Shown piece by piece: positions 35,092-42,781 of a stretch of DNA of 64,000 bases. Under the pieces are notes generated by a model. It was given only the letters and a program-made list of their open reading frames with translations, did not search any database and was not told where the DNA came from. Both the position numbers and the translations under genes were made by a program. Within the stretch, counting starts at the first letter, position 1, and each line of letters begins with the position of its first letter. This DNA is from Pseudomonas libanensis (GTDB taxonomy: Bacteria > Pseudomonadota > Gammaproteobacteria > Pseudomonadales > Pseudomonadaceae). The DNA is taken from NCBI RefSeq assembly GCF_001439685.1, contig NZ_JYLH01000008.1, positions 124,001-188,000 of the forward strand, written 5' to 3'.

Positions 35092-36066
35092 ATGATCAAA
35101 CGATTGGGGTTACTGCTGGGTGTGCTCGTGTCCTGTTGCACCTTCGCGGCTGAACACGGCGTCAAGGTGATCAGCCCCGATCGCTTTCATCTGGAGGCCG
35201 GCGACCTCAGCCTGGGCATGAGCCAGGACTGGCGCCAGCCGCTGCCCAAGGTCACTCGCGCACTGATCATCGTGCATGGCCGCCTGCGCAATGCGCAGAC
35301 CTACCTGCAAAGCGGCATCAACGCGGCCGAGCATGCCGGGGTGGGCGGCACTACGCTGGTGATCGCACCGCAGTTCCTCAATCAAGCCGACGTGAAGCGC
35401 AACCACCTGGGCCACGAGGTAGTGCGCTGGAAGGGTAACGACTGGATGGCCGGCGAAGCGTCCACCGGCCCAGGGCAGATCAGCTCTTATGGCGCTCTGG
35501 ACCAGATCATCAAGCACTTGGGCAACCGCAAACTGTTCCCGGCACTGAAAGAAATCGTGGTCGCCGGGCATTCCGGGGGCGGCCAAGTGGTGCAGCGCTT
35601 CGCCCTCACCGGCCACGACCACCCGTTGCTGAACACCGAGGGCATCCGCCTGCGGTATGTGGTGGCTAACCCGTCGTCCTATGCGTACTTCAGCCCGCAA
35701 CGCCCGGTGACGTTCGACATCGCCAATTGCCCAGGCTTCAACGACTGGAAGTACGGCATGCAAAACCTGCCGGATTACGTGGGTGACCGAGGTGCCCAGC
35801 AACTGGAACAAGACTACGTCTCACGCGACATCACTTACCTGTTGGGCCAGCAGGACACCGACCCCAACCATCCGGCATTGGATAAAAGTTGCGAAGCCGA
35901 AACCCAGGGTGCGTATCGGCTGCTTCGTGGCCACAACTACTTTGACTACATCAAGCAGCGGCATCCGCAGTTGGACCACCGGCTGGTAGAAGTGCCGGGG
36001 GTGGGGCATGACGGGGACAAGATGTTTACCTCGCCAGAGGGAGAAAAGGTGCTGTTTGCCCAGTAG
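35092..36066 (+). CDS. Secreted alpha/beta-hydrolase-fold protein
   Basis: A 324-residue protein with a signal peptide (MIKRLGLLLGVLVSCCTFAA). The fold markers are RALIIVHGRLRNAQTYL, with the oxyanion HG, and EIVVAGHSGGGQVVQRFAL, the nucleophile elbow with serine near residue 164. The terminal histidine is probably in VEVPGVGHDGDKMF. The acid is not assigned. Mature cysteines (NCPGF, KSCEAE) may pair. Similar proteins are annotated as alpha/beta hydrolase or poly-hydroxyalkanoate-depolymerase-like; substrate unknown. The ATG follows the metallopeptidase stop codon with no gap (TAAATG), so the two genes are co-translated. A REP doublet follows. Confidence 0.82.
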   Translation: MIKRLGLLLGVLVSCCTFAAEHGVKVISPDRFHLEAGDLSLGMSQDWRQPLPKVTRALIIVHGRLRNAQTYLQSGINAAEHAGVGGTTLVIAPQFLNQADVKRNHLGHEVVRWKGNDWMAGEASTGPGQISSYGALDQIIKHLGNRKLFPALKEIVVAGHSGGGQVVQRFALTGHDHPLLNTEGIRLRYVVANPSSYAYFSPQRPVTFDIANCPGFNDWKYGMQNLPDYVGDRGAQQLEQDYVSRDITYLLGQQDTDPNHPALDKSCEAETQGAYRLLRGHNYFDYIKQRHPQLDHRLVEVPGVGHDGDKMFTSPEGEKVLFAQ

Positions 36067-36090
36067 CACCTGAAGGGAACCCAATCAAAA

Positions 36091-36179
36091 TGTGGGAGCT
36101 GGCTTGCCTGCGATGACGGACTGTCAGTTGATAGAGTGTCAGCTGACCCACCGCTATCGCAGGCAAGCCAGCTCCCACA
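36091..36179. repeat. REP doublet, GTGGGAGCTGGCTTGCC family
   Basis: Inverted arms TGTGGGAGCTGGCTTGCC and GGCAAGCCAGCTCCCACA separated by about 50 bases, between convergent hydrolase and HAD genes. Confidence 0.92.
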
Positions 36180-36199
36180 TTTGATCTCCGTCGCCTGGG

Positions 36200-36787
36200 T
36201 TAGATCATTCGACGCAGCGCCGCACAATCCTCGGCATGCCAATCCGCCAATTCCGGCCAAGGGTTCTCCGGCAAGTTCACCAACACCGTCCTGGTGCCCG
36301 CTGCCCGGCCACAATCCAGGTCAAAGCGATAATCTCCTACCATCACCATTTCACGGGGTGCTACGTCCCAAGCCGCCGCCAGTTTCAACAAACCACCCGG
36401 ATCAGGTTTGTGCGGCGCATCATCACGCCCCAGCACATCCTCGATGGCAAAGCAGTCCGCCAGGCCAATCGCTTCCAGGGTGATATACGCCAACTCCCGC
36501 GCATTGCGGGTCAGGATACCCAGGCGATAACCGCGTCCGGCCAACTCACGCACCAGTTCCACCGCGCCTTGTGCCGCGACCGAACCGAGTGCCAGCTCGC
36601 GTTCATGCTCCAGTAGCCAGGCATGCTTGGCCGCTGCCTCCGGCGCCGGCAATGCCGCCAGGTGCGTGAGGATGTCGTCTTCGGGCGCAATGTCCAGCGC
36701 CACGCGGATGGCCGCAAAGTCATGCACTGCTACGGTGAGGGTGCCGTCCATGTCGAACACCCAGTGCTTAACGTCCGACAGGCTCAT
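36200..36787 (-). CDS. HAD-superfamily hydrolase (phosphatase-like)
   Basis: A 195-residue HAD phosphatase. Motif I is VFDMDGTLT (both aspartates), motif II is GILTRN (Thr), motif III lysine is in HKPDPGG, and motif IV is MVMVGDYRFDLDCGRAAG. A small helical cap lies between motifs I and II, so it resembles phosphoglycolate-phosphatase-like small HADs. Substrate unknown. The start ATG at 36785-36787 overlaps the tesB stop (ATGA), which places it as the second gene of a tesB-HAD operon; the longer frame is only tesB in another frame. Confidence 0.88.
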   Translation of the reverse strand: MSLSDVKHWVFDMDGTLTVAVHDFAAIRVALDIAPEDDILTHLAALPAPEAAAKHAWLLEHERELALGSVAAQGAVELVRELAGRGYRLGILTRNARELAYITLEAIGLADCFAIEDVLGRDDAPHKPDPGGLLKLAAAWDVAPREMVMVGDYRFDLDCGRAAGTRTVLVNLPENPWPELADWHAEDCAALRRMI

Positions 36788-37653
36788 GCCCAGTCCTTGC
36801 GATGGCGGATCAAACCTTCCTGGGTCACCGAGGCCACCAGTTGCCCGGCGCGGTTGTACACGCTGCCACGGGAAAAGCCCCGGGAGTTGCCGGCCCACGG
36901 GCTATCCATGGCATACAGCAACCAGTCATCGGCGCGCAGGTCAGCGTGAAACCACAGCGCGTGGTCGAGACTGGCGACCTGCATGTCTTTCTGCCACACG
37001 GTCTTGCCATGGGGCAGCAACGAGGTGGTCAACAGGCCGAAGTCCGAGGCGTAGGCCAGCAGGTACTTATGCAGCGCCGGCGCGTCCGCCAGGGCGCCGT
37101 CGGCACGAAACCACACGTATTTGACCGGGTCGGACGGCTGCGGGTTGAACGGGTCTTTTTCGGTGACCGGGCGCACTTCGATAGGCTTGGGGCATAGCAA
37201 CTTGTCGCGCATGTGCTCGGGGATCAGGTGCGCACGCTGCTTGGTCAGCTCCAGCTCCGAGGGCAGGTTTTCCGGGCCGACCACCACCGGCATGGTGGTC
37301 TGGTGATCGAAGCCTTGTTCGTCGTACTGGAACGAGGTGGTGCACGTAAAGATCGGGTTACCCTTCTGGATCGCCGTTACCCGCCGAGTGCTGAAACTGC
37401 CGCCGTCGCGTACGCGGTCCACCGAATACACCACCGGCAAGGCTGCATCGCCAGGGCGCAGGAAATAACCGTGCAGGGAATGCACATGTCGCGCTTCTTC
37501 CACCGTCTGGCTGGCCGCCGACAGCGACTGGCCGAGCACCTGGCCGCCGAACAACTGGCGAAAGCCCAGGTCCTGGCTGCGACCGCGAAAGAGGTTTTCC
37601 TCGATCGGTTCCAGGGTCAGCAAGTCCACCAGATCTTCCAATACTTGGCTCAT
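36784..37653 (-). CDS. tesB: Acyl-CoA thioesterase II
   Basis: Hydrolyses acyl-CoA to free acid and CoA. The 289-residue double hot-dog protein starts MSQVLEDLVDLLTLEPIEEN and has FRGRSQDLGFRQLFGGQVLG, then HSLHGYFLRPGDAALPVVYS and VDRVRDGGSFSTRRVTAIQK in the first fold. The second fold contains the catalytic Asp in VASLDHALWFHADLRADDW and the conserved YAMDSPWAGNSRGFSRG. The ATG at 37651-37653 has AGGAG upstream. Overlaps the HAD gene by four bases. Confidence 0.95.
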   Translation of the reverse strand: MSQVLEDLVDLLTLEPIEENLFRGRSQDLGFRQLFGGQVLGQSLSAASQTVEEARHVHSLHGYFLRPGDAALPVVYSVDRVRDGGSFSTRRVTAIQKGNPIFTCTTSFQYDEQGFDHQTTMPVVVGPENLPSELELTKQRAHLIPEHMRDKLLCPKPIEVRPVTEKDPFNPQPSDPVKYVWFRADGALADAPALHKYLLAYASDFGLLTTSLLPHGKTVWQKDMQVASLDHALWFHADLRADDWLLYAMDSPWAGNSRGFSRGSVYNRAGQLVASVTQEGLIRHRKDWA

Positions 37654-37691
37654 AGAGCAACTCCTGCAATCAATAGGGCATTCCGGGCTGC

Positions 37692-38261
37692 TTATCCGTG
37701 CAGCGTGTCCAACCATTGGGCGCGGGTGATGCGGTACAAAACATGGGGGCGCAGCGGGTCATCGGCTGCGACCTTGGGGTGTTCAAAATCTGCCTGCGGA
37801 TCGTAATGCATACCGATGGCCTGCATGACTTTTTGTGAGGGCAGATTGGCTTGCGTGGTGAAGGCCACAATCTCATCCAGTTGCAAGCGGTCGAAGCCGC
37901 AACGCAACGCGGTCCATGCAGCTTCACTGGCGTAGCCCAGGCCCCAGTGTTCGCGGGCCAGGCGCCAGCCGATTTCCACCGCAGGGGTAAAGCCGGCTTC
38001 GAAGCTGACATTCTGCAGCCCGGTCAGGCCGATAAATTCGCCGGTATCCTTGCGCTGCAAGGCCCAGAAACCGAAGCCGTATTCCGCAAAATGCCCGCGA
38101 ATGCGGCCGATCAAGGCGGCGCTTTCCAGATGACTCAACCTGGCCGGAAAATAGCGCATCACTTGCGGGTCGGCGCACATGCGCGCAAAGTCCGGCAGGT
38201 CGCTGTCGCGCCATTGGCGCATCAGCAGGCGTGCACTTTCCAATTGCAATATCGGCTCCAT
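37692..38261 (-). CDS. GNAT-family N-acetyltransferase, RimJ/RimL-like
   Basis: A 189-residue acetyltransferase. It starts MEPILQLESARLLMRQWRDS, then DLPDFARMCADPQVMRYFPA, the Acetyltransf_3 (RimJ/RimL) opening. The acetyl-CoA part is FTPAVEIGWRLAREHWGLGY, followed by ASEAAWTALRCGFDRLQLDE; the usual Q/R-x-x-G-x-G/A loop appears here as REHWGLGYA. Substrate unknown. The ATG at 38259-38261 has AGGGGG upstream. It is 38 bases upstream of tesB on the same strand and could be in its operon. Confidence 0.88.
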   Translation of the reverse strand: MEPILQLESARLLMRQWRDSDLPDFARMCADPQVMRYFPARLSHLESAALIGRIRGHFAEYGFGFWALQRKDTGEFIGLTGLQNVSFEAGFTPAVEIGWRLAREHWGLGYASEAAWTALRCGFDRLQLDEIVAFTTQANLPSQKVMQAIGMHYDPQADFEHPKVAADDPLRPHVLYRITRAQWLDTLHG

Positions 38262-38337
38262 GGGTCCCCCTCCCTTGCCATGTGCGTGAGTGTACAGCGC
38301 TGTTAAGATCCTTCGCAGGTTCCCGTCAGAAAATCCC

Positions 38338-39258
38338 ATGCCCTTGCCATTGATCTACCACGAAGACTACAGCCCTGAGTTCCCGGCAGACCACCGGTTC
38401 CCCATGGACAAGTTTCGCCTGCTGCGCGACCACTTGGTGGACACTGGCTTGACCCAAGACAGTCAATTGTTGCGCCCGCAATTGTGCCCGGCGGACATCC
38501 TGGCCCTGGCCCATGAACCTGGGTATATCGACCGCTACATGAGCGGCCAATTATCCCGCGAAGATCAGCGTCGCCTCGGCCTGCCCTGGAGCGAAGCCCT
38601 GGCGCGGCGTACGGTGCGTGCGGTGGGCGGCTCGATACTGGCGGCTGAACAAGCCCTTGAACATGGCCTGGCCTGCCATTTGGCCGGCGGCACCCACCAC
38701 GCCCACTACGATTATCCAGCAGGTTTTTGCATCTTCAATGACCTGGCGGTCATCAGCCACTACCTGCTGGCCAGCGGCCGGGTCAATCGCGTATTGATCT
38801 TCGATTGCGACGTGCATCAGGGCGACGGCACCGCGCGCATCCTCCAAGACACGCCGGATGCCGTCACCGTATCGCTGCACTGCGAAAAGAACTTCCCGGC
38901 ACGCAAGGCCCAGAGTGATTGGGACATCCCGCTGCCCATGGACATGGGCGATGCCGACTACCTCAAGGTGGTGGACGACACGCTCAACTACCTGTTGCCG
39001 CTCTACCAGCCCGACCTGGTGCTGTACGACGCCGGCGTGGACGTGCACAAAGATGACGCCCTCGGTTACCTCAAGCTGACGGATGAGGGCGTCGCCGCCC
39101 GTGATGAAAGCGTGATGCGCCATTGCCTGGGTCGCGACATTCCGGTGATGGGCGTGATCGGCGGCGGCTACAGCAAGGACCGCCTGGCCCTCGCCCGCCG
39201 CCACGGCATCCTGCACCACAGCGCCCAGCGGGTATGGACGTCATCAGGTTGTCACTGA
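38338..39258 (+). CDS. Histone deacetylase-family hydrolase
   Basis: A 306-residue zinc amidohydrolase of the arginase/deacetylase fold. Motifs: GGTHHAHYDYPAGFCIFNDL with the paired histidines; LIFDCDVHQGDGTARIL, carrying the Asp/His zinc ligands; YDAGVDVHKDDALGYLKL, with the second Asp; and GVIGGGYSKD. Bacterial members deacetylate acetylpolyamines or small acetylated compounds, as AcuC and acetylpolyamine amidohydrolases do; substrate is not clear here. The ATG at 38338 gives the family-like MPLPLIYHEDYSPEFPADHR. No strong ribosome binding site. It is divergent from the GNAT gene, 76 bases away, an acetylation/deacetylation pair by position only. Confidence 0.9.
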   Translation: MPLPLIYHEDYSPEFPADHRFPMDKFRLLRDHLVDTGLTQDSQLLRPQLCPADILALAHEPGYIDRYMSGQLSREDQRRLGLPWSEALARRTVRAVGGSILAAEQALEHGLACHLAGGTHHAHYDYPAGFCIFNDLAVISHYLLASGRVNRVLIFDCDVHQGDGTARILQDTPDAVTVSLHCEKNFPARKAQSDWDIPLPMDMGDADYLKVVDDTLNYLLPLYQPDLVLYDAGVDVHKDDALGYLKLTDEGVAARDESVMRHCLGRDIPVMGVIGGGYSKDRLALARRHGILHHSAQRVWTSSGCH

Positions 39259-39294
39259 ACTGTGGGCGTTACCCACAATGCCTGTGGAACGGCC

Positions 39295-39303
39295 TGTGGA
39301 TAA
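39295..39303 (-). promoter_or_regulatory. DnaA-box sequence (minus orientation)
   Basis: TGTGGATAA, the reverse complement of the perfect DnaA box TTATCCACA, in the 170-base gap between the deacetylase and flavoprotein genes. Three further boxes lie 0.5 kb downstream inside the next gene. Confidence 0.5.
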
Positions 39304-39428
39304 CTTGAGCGTAAGCGCCTGCAAGCTAGCAGCCGCATGGCCTGTAGAAAAGTGTACGTTTTTTGATCATGCAGCTGCGCCGTCGTCGGGTAGAATGCTC
39401 GGCCTATTCAAGCGACCGTAGCCCTGCC

Positions 39429-40661
39429 ATGCCTCAGACCTCTTCTCACCACGTCATCATTATTGGCGGCGGCCCCGCCGGGCTGATGGCCGCTGAGGTC
39501 TTGAGCCAGGCAGGGGTGCGGGTGGACCTGTACGACGGCATGCCATCGGTGGGGCGCAAATTCCTGCTGGCCGGTGTGGGCGGGATGAACATCACCCACT
39601 CCGAGGGCTATCCGGCGTTTGTCTCTCGCTACGCCGAACGCGCGCCGCATATGGCACCGTTGCTGCGGGCGTTCGGGGCCCAAGCGTTGTGCGAATGGAT
39701 TCATGGCCTGGGCATCGAAACCTTTATCGGCACCTCCGGGCGGGTGTTTCCAACCGACATGAAAGCCGCTCCCCTGCTGCGAGCCTGGCTAAAACGCTTG
39801 CGCGATCAGGGCGTGGTTATCCACACGCGCCATCGTTGGCTCGGCTGGAACGCAGAAGGCGGTTTACTTATCCACAGCCCGGACGGCGACAAAGTTGTCC
39901 ACAGCGATGCGGTGTTACTAGCCCTGGGCGGCGGCAGTTGGTCGCGCCTGGGCTCTGATGGTGCCTGGCTCAAGCTGCTGGAAGACAAAGGCGTACCCTA
40001 TGTGCGCTTGCAACCGAGTAACTGCGGTTTCGACGTGTCGACCTGGAGTGAGTTGCTGGTCAGCAAATTCGCTGGTGCGCCGTTGAAAAACGTCGCCATT
40101 GGCCTGGCCGACGACCCGCTTCGTCTGGGTGAATGCGTGATCACCGCCACCGGCATCGAAGGCAGTTTGATTTACGCGTTGTCGGCGCCGATTCGTGAAG
40201 CGATCAATCGCAACGGTTCGGCCACGGTGCATATCGACCTGCTGCCGAGCAAGCCGCTGGACAAGGTGCAGGCGGCATTGGCCAAGCCGCGGGGCTCGCG
40301 GTCGATGAGCAAGCATTTGCACAGTCAGTTGGGCTTGGACGGGGTCAAGGCGGCGCTGTTGCGCGAGTTGGCGCCGACTGAACATTTCAATGATCCGGCG
40401 CAATTGGCTGTGGATATCAAGGCGCTGCCGCTGACGTTAGTGAAGACCCGCCCAATGGATGAAGCGATCAGCACTGCTGGCGGCGTGCCCTTTGAAGCAT
40501 TGGATGAACGACTGATGCTCAAGCAAGTGCCCGGCGTGTTTTGTGCGGGGGAAATGCTCGATTGGGAAGCGCCGACCGGTGGGTACTTACTGACCGGATG
40601 TTTTGCCAGCGGTCGGGCGGCTGGGCGTGGTGCTCTGGAATGGTTGAAACACCCACGGTAG
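39429..40661 (+). CDS. HI0933-family (TIGR03862-like) flavoprotein
   Basis: FAD-binding protein of 410 residues, of the BaiN/HI0933 group. The dinucleotide motif is HHVIIIGGGPAGLMAAEVLS at the N-terminus; then GMPSVGRKFLLAGVGGMNIT, characteristic of the family, and a C-terminal FAD motif VPGVFCAGEMLDWEAPTGGY. ARG-like RVFPTDMKAAPLLRAWLKRL lies between. Physiological function is not known; BaiN-like relatives have been linked to flavin-dependent reductions. The ATG at 39429 gives the typical N-terminus; a longer frame from 39363 is not supported. The gene carries three DnaA-box-like sequences on the same strand (39817-39903), an unusual feature described separately. Confidence 0.88.
   Translation: MPQTSSHHVIIIGGGPAGLMAAEVLSQAGVRVDLYDGMPSVGRKFLLAGVGGMNITHSEGYPAFVSRYAERAPHMAPLLRAFGAQALCEWIHGLGIETFIGTSGRVFPTDMKAAPLLRAWLKRLRDQGVVIHTRHRWLGWNAEGGLLIHSPDGDKVVHSDAVLLALGGGSWSRLGSDGAWLKLLEDKGVPYVRLQPSNCGFDVSTWSELLVSKFAGAPLKNVAIGLADDPLRLGECVITATGIEGSLIYALSAPIREAINRNGSATVHIDLLPSKPLDKVQAALAKPRGSRSMSKHLHSQLGLDGVKAALLRELAPTEHFNDPAQLAVDIKALPLTLVKTRPMDEAISTAGGVPFEALDERLMLKQVPGVFCAGEMLDWEAPTGGYLLTGCFASGRAAGRGALEWLKHPR
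39817..39903 (+). promoter_or_regulatory. Cluster of three DnaA-box sequences inside the flavoprotein gene
   Basis: TTATCCACA at 39817-39825 and 39868-39876 (both perfect) and TTGTCCACA at 39895-39903 (one change from consensus, as in many functional boxes), all in the same orientation within 87 bases. The middle box lies in Gly-Leu-Leu-Ile-His-Ser coded with the rare codons TTA and CTT. This resembles chromosomal DnaA-titrating or reactivating loci but is not shown to be one. Confidence 0.5.
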
Positions 40662-40683
40662 ACGCGCCTGCTCGTCTACCGTG
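40654..40683. terminator. Hairpin at the flavoprotein 3' end
   Basis: Eleven-base stem CACGGTAGACG/CGTCTACCGTG with an eight-base loop, overlapping the stop codon of the flavoprotein gene. No long T run follows, so its terminator strength is uncertain. It also faces the convergent coiled-coil gene. Confidence 0.55.
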
Positions 40684-40721
40684 ACCCAACTTTAAAAGCG
40701 GGTTACATGCAACCTCAAGAC

Positions 40722-41222
40722 TCAAATCGCTTGCGCATCCGGGTACTTCTGCTCAAACCCTTCCTGTTCCCTTCGTAAGAAGTCGTCACCTTCTGGCAGG
40801 GTTACCGACAGTGCGTCTATGTACGTGCGGTGCGCCGTTTCAAGCCCTAAGGGTTGGTCTGTCAAGCTCTCCTGCTCGGCTTTGAAGCCACGACTGAGGG
40901 CTAGCCCCTTCTCCTGGCTCTTATATTCAACCTCTTTGATAACCTGCTTGAGCGACAAGGTTTCGTGAGCATTGACACCGACATGATGCTGCTGCAAAGA
41001 AGCCAATTCTTTATACAGCTTGATTTGGTGCGCATACGCCTCAGGTTGGGTTTTTTTAATATCGGTCAGCTCTTTCTCCAGCGCGCTGATACGCGCCTCA
41101 TGACTCCTCTCTGACGCGGCAGCAGTGTCTTTATGCGTTTGCGCTGCGCGCCTCATGTACTGCCCGAATGTTTCCTCTCCCGGCTTGAAGGATAGCGATG
41201 CAAAAGAAGCCGCAAATTCCAT
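40722..41222 (-). CDS. Unrecognised helical/coiled-coil protein
   Basis: I do not recognise this 166-residue protein. It begins MEFAASFASLSFKPGEETFG and has no signal peptide or membrane helix. It is strongly charged and helical, with coiled-coil-like segments in MRRAAQTHKDTAAASERSHE and ARISALEKELTDIKKTQPEA (about 27-70) and in KQVIKEVEYKSQEKGLALSR. The C-terminus is EGDDFLRREQEGFEQKYPDA plus QAI. There are no cysteines and no catalytic motif visible. Start: ATG at 41220-41222 with GGAGG eight bases upstream, a strong site; the GTG five codons upstream has none. Base composition is lower in GC than its neighbours, including codons such as TTA-, ATA- and AAA-rich stretches, so transfer is possible. 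It is a single gene, convergent with the flavoprotein. Confidence 0.72.
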   Translation of the reverse strand: MEFAASFASLSFKPGEETFGQYMRRAAQTHKDTAAASERSHEARISALEKELTDIKKTQPEAYAHQIKLYKELASLQQHHVGVNAHETLSLKQVIKEVEYKSQEKGLALSRGFKAEQESLTDQPLGLETAHRTYIDALSVTLPEGDDFLRREQEGFEQKYPDAQAI

Positions 41223-41398
41223 ATCAATTACCTCCACTCAAAGGCTGCTGATTAACGGTCAGTTTCCTGACGCCTACCTGAGTGGTGTTCGAGCGTTTTT
41301 GAGTTCAGTTTTACCACGCGGAAAAATTTACAAGAAGATTCCTTCCGCAGTGAACGGGATTGCCCCGCCCACTCTGTGCGCCAACCCTTATAAAACCT

Positions 41399-42733
41399 TT
41401 ACTTCTTCTTGCGCGGCCCGGTATTGAACACTGGCACCTTGCGCACCGGTTTGATCGAGGGCTCGGCCGGCGCCACTTCACCACTGTCCACCCACTTGCC
41501 CAGGTTGCGCTTACCGCCACCACCAGACGTCTTAGGTTTCTTCGGTTTCTTCGGCTTCTTCACCACCTGTCCGCTGGCATCGGTGTCCGGCACGCGGTGC
41601 TCGGGTTCAAAATCCGGCTCCATCTTGCGGGTCAAGGTCTGGCGGGTCAGCATTTCGATGGCCGAGAGCATGTTCACCTCGTCGGCGCACACCAGGGAAA
41701 TCGCCTCGCCGGTGTTGCCCGCGCGCCCCGTACGGCCGATACGGTGGATGTAGTCCTCGGCCACGATCGGCAGATCGAAATTGACCACCAGCGGCAGATC
41801 TTCGATATCCAGGCCACGGGCTGCCACGTCGGTGGCGACCAGGATCTGCACCTCGCTGGCCTTGAAGCGGTCCAGCGCGCGTTGGCGGGTGGCCTGGGGC
41901 TTGTCGCCATGGATGCCGTCGGCATTGATGCCCAGGCCCTGCAACTTGTCCACCAGTGCGTCAACGCCGTTGCGGGTCTTGGCGAACACCAGCACCTGCT
42001 TCCAGCGGCCTTTGCGCATCAGGTGCACGAACAGCTCGGCCTTGCGCTTCTTGTCCACCGGCACCACCCACTGCTTGACGGTGTTGGCGGCGACGTTGCG
42101 CGGGCTCACTTCGATGCTCAGCGGGTCGTTGAGCATCTGCCCGGCGAGCAGGCGGATGTCGTCGGAAAAGGTCGCGGAGAACAGCAAGGTCTGGCGCTTT
42201 TTCGGCAGCATCCGATAAATATTGGCAAGCTCTTCGGAGAAGCCCAGGTCGAGCATGCGGTCGGCTTCGTCGAGCACCAGGGTTTGCAGCTGATTGAGCT
42301 TCAGCGCGTTCTGGCGGAACAGGTCGATCAGGCGGCCAGGGGTGGCGACCAGGATGTCGACGCCCTTGCGCAGCTTCATCATCTGCGGGTTGATGCTCAC
42401 GCCGCCGTACACCGCGTAAGTGGTCAGCGGCAGGTGCTTGGCGTACTCGGCGACGCTGGCGTGAACCTGCTCGGCCAGTTCGCGGGTCGGGCACAGGATC
42501 AGCGCGCGCGCCGAGTTGGCGGCGACTTTCGGCCCTTCCATGGTCAGCAATTGCAGCAGCGGCAAGGCGAAGCCTGCGGTCTTGCCGGTGCCGGTCTGGG
42601 CCGCGGCCATCAGGTCGCGACCGGCCAGCACCGCCGGAATGGCTTGCGCCTGCACCGGCGTCGGGGTCTGGTAGCCAAGCGTCTCAAGGGCGCGCAGCAG
42701 GGGTTCGATCAGGCCAAGGGTGGCGAAAGTCAT
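41399..42733 (-). CDS. rhlE: DEAD-box RNA helicase, RhlE-like
   Basis: ATP-dependent RNA helicase of 444 residues. It starts MTFATLGLIEPLLRALETLG and has the Q motif (GYQTPTPVQAQAIP), motif I AQTGTGKT, motif Ia PTRELAEQV, motif II DEAD in LVLDEADRMLDLGFS, motif III SAT in LLFSATFSDD, and motif VI HRIGRTGRAG. The C-terminal tail (about 380-444) is Lys/Pro-rich (KKPKKPKKPKTSGGGGKRNL, then NTGPRKKK), as in RhlE proteins, and probably contacts RNA. Such helicases act in ribosome assembly and RNA turnover, often in the cold. The ATG at 42731-42733 follows TACGGTAAACAC, so there is no strong ribosome binding site. Confidence 0.93.
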   Translation of the reverse strand: MTFATLGLIEPLLRALETLGYQTPTPVQAQAIPAVLAGRDLMAAAQTGTGKTAGFALPLLQLLTMEGPKVAANSARALILCPTRELAEQVHASVAEYAKHLPLTTYAVYGGVSINPQMMKLRKGVDILVATPGRLIDLFRQNALKLNQLQTLVLDEADRMLDLGFSEELANIYRMLPKKRQTLLFSATFSDDIRLLAGQMLNDPLSIEVSPRNVAANTVKQWVVPVDKKRKAELFVHLMRKGRWKQVLVFAKTRNGVDALVDKLQGLGINADGIHGDKPQATRQRALDRFKASEVQILVATDVAARGLDIEDLPLVVNFDLPIVAEDYIHRIGRTGRAGNTGEAISLVCADEVNMLSAIEMLTRQTLTRKMEPDFEPEHRVPDTDASGQVVKKPKKPKKPKTSGGGGKRNLGKWVDSGEVAPAEPSIKPVRKVPVFNTGPRKKK

Positions 42734-42781
42734 GTGTTTACCGTAGGAAAAATTCAGCGCAAAGGCGTAATGCGCGGCAGT

